Under the pieces are notes generated by a model, which did no database searches, was not told the DNA's origin, and saw nothing but the letters and a program-made list of their open reading frames with translations. The translations under genes and the position numbers were made by a program. 6,635 nucleotides of DNA from Eubacteriales bacterium (GTDB lineage: Bacteria > Bacillota > Clostridia > Christensenellales > UMGS416): assembly GCA_028709505.1 (NCBI GenBank), contig JAQVWW010000072.1:1-6635 (forward strand). Direction: 5' to 3'. Positions 5,919 through 6,635 of the stretch are shown piece after piece (within the stretch, counting starts at the first letter, position 1; each line of letters begins with the position of its first letter).

Positions 5919-6635
5919 ATGAGCCCTTTGATGGTTATGAAGAGTATTACCTACGTGATGGGCGTGATGTTTGCCGCCTATGCCACGTATTATGTGGTGT
6001 TTGCCGTGCTGTCGCTGAAAAAACGCGCGCCCTTTGCGCCGGCTGCGCCGCGGCACCGCTTTGCCGTGCTCATCGCCGCCCGTAACGAAGCCCAGGTCAT
6101 CGGCCAGCTGGTGGACAGCCTGCATAAACAGGCTTACCCAAAAGAACTGTTCGATATCATCGTCGTGCCCAACAACTGCACCGACGACACCGCCGGCGTG
6201 GCCCGGCGCGCCGGCGCCCGGGTGCTGCAGATTCATGCGCCGGTGCGCAGCAAGGGAGAGGTGCTGTCCCAAGCCTACCGGCAGCTTCAAAAAGGGCCGG
6301 CGCAATACGACGCGCTGTGCGTGTTTGATGCCGATAACCTGGTAGACAGTGGCTTTTTGGCCGCCATGAACGACGCGCTATGCGCCGGCGTACGCGTGGC
6401 CCAGGGCTGCCGCGACAGTAAAAACCCGTACGACACGTACATGTCCAGCTGTTATTCCATCTATTATTGGCTGGTTAACCAATTTTTTAACCAGGCGCGC
6501 ACCGTCGTGGGCCTGTCGGCGATGATAAACGGCAGCGGCTTTATGGTCAGCTGGAGCCTGCTGGAGCAGATGGGCGGCTGGAACACGCTGACAATGACCG
6601 AGGACTTGGAGTTCACCGCCCAATGCGTGCTGCAC
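5919..6635 (+). CDS. Family 2 glycosyltransferase, membrane-anchored, 3'-truncated by window
   Basis: The first 239 residues of a GT2 (GT-A fold) glycosyltransferase; the frame runs uninterrupted off the right edge. An N-terminal hydrophobic segment (residues ~8-32) followed by KKR suggests a membrane anchor with the catalytic domain in the cytoplasm. Catalytic-domain marks are visible in order: AVLIAARNE (49-57), VPNNCTDDT (83-91), SKGE (111-114), the metal-binding FDADN (136-140, DxD at 137-139), NGSGF (204-208) and TEDLEF (227-232), whose Asp is the expected catalytic base region. The Q/RxxRW motif and C-terminal membrane helices would be beyond the window. The pattern resembles EpsO-like/processive GT2 proteins of exopolysaccharide synthesis, but acceptor and sugar donor are unknown. 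ATG 5919 is chosen for GAGGGA (5907-5912) six bases upstream; ATGs at 5931 and 5937 are alternatives. Confidence 0.88.
   Translation, partial: MSPLMVMKSITYVMGVMFAAYATYYVVFAVLSLKKRAPFAPAAPRHRFAVLIAARNEAQVIGQLVDSLHKQAYPKELFDIIVVPNNCTDDTAGVARRAGARVLQIHAPVRSKGEVLSQAYRQLQKGPAQYDALCVFDADNLVDSGFLAAMNDALCAGVRVAQGCRDSKNPYDTYMSSCYSIYYWLVNQFFNQARTVVGLSAMINGSGFMVSWSLLEQMGGWNTLTMTEDLEFTAQCVLH

Overview
The window is a GC-rich, single-direction stretch of bacterial chromosome. Every gene I can support lies on the + strand. An ECF-type vitamin transporter S component, consensus AGGAGG-like ribosome binding sites, a clustered tsaE-tsaB-rimI set and a cytoplasmic GH13 maltodextrin enzyme together suggest a Gram-positive Bacillota, probably a high-GC Clostridia lineage. 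This assignment is an inference from gene content, not from a marker gene.

Layout: (1) 1-605 is the 3' part of a riboflavin-type ECF S component (RibU-like) whose start lies before the window. (2) 606-971 is a 366-base spacer without a convincing gene. It is full of inverted repeats and ends in a probable extended -10 promoter. (3) 972-5566 looks like one transcription unit: a GNAT acetyltransferase, tsaE, tsaB and rimI (the last three overlapping), a GH13_20-type neopullulanase/cyclomaltodextrinase-like enzyme, then a DinB-superfamily protein after a 120-base structured gap. It is closed by a very strong intrinsic terminator at 5589-5630. (4) 5631-5918 is a spacer with a good sigma-70-type promoter, an unused-looking Shine-Dalgarno sequence and an AT-rich patch. 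(5) 5919 to the window end is the N-terminal part of a membrane-anchored family 2 glycosyltransferase.

How the genes fit: TsaE and TsaB work with TsaD (not in this window) to make the threonylcarbamoyl adenosine (t6A) modification of ANN-decoding tRNAs. RimI acetylates the N-terminus of ribosomal protein S18. These three form a translation-maintenance core. The GH13 enzyme would degrade maltodextrins or cyclodextrins in the cytoplasm. The first GNAT and the DinB-like protein have no assignable substrate.

I see no mobile element, CRISPR array, tRNA or rRNA, and no clear undescribed system. The observations most worth a second look are the hairpin-rich spacer 606-935, the promoter, SD and mini-ORF arrangement at 5750-5869, and the absence of tsaD next to tsaE-tsaB-rimI.
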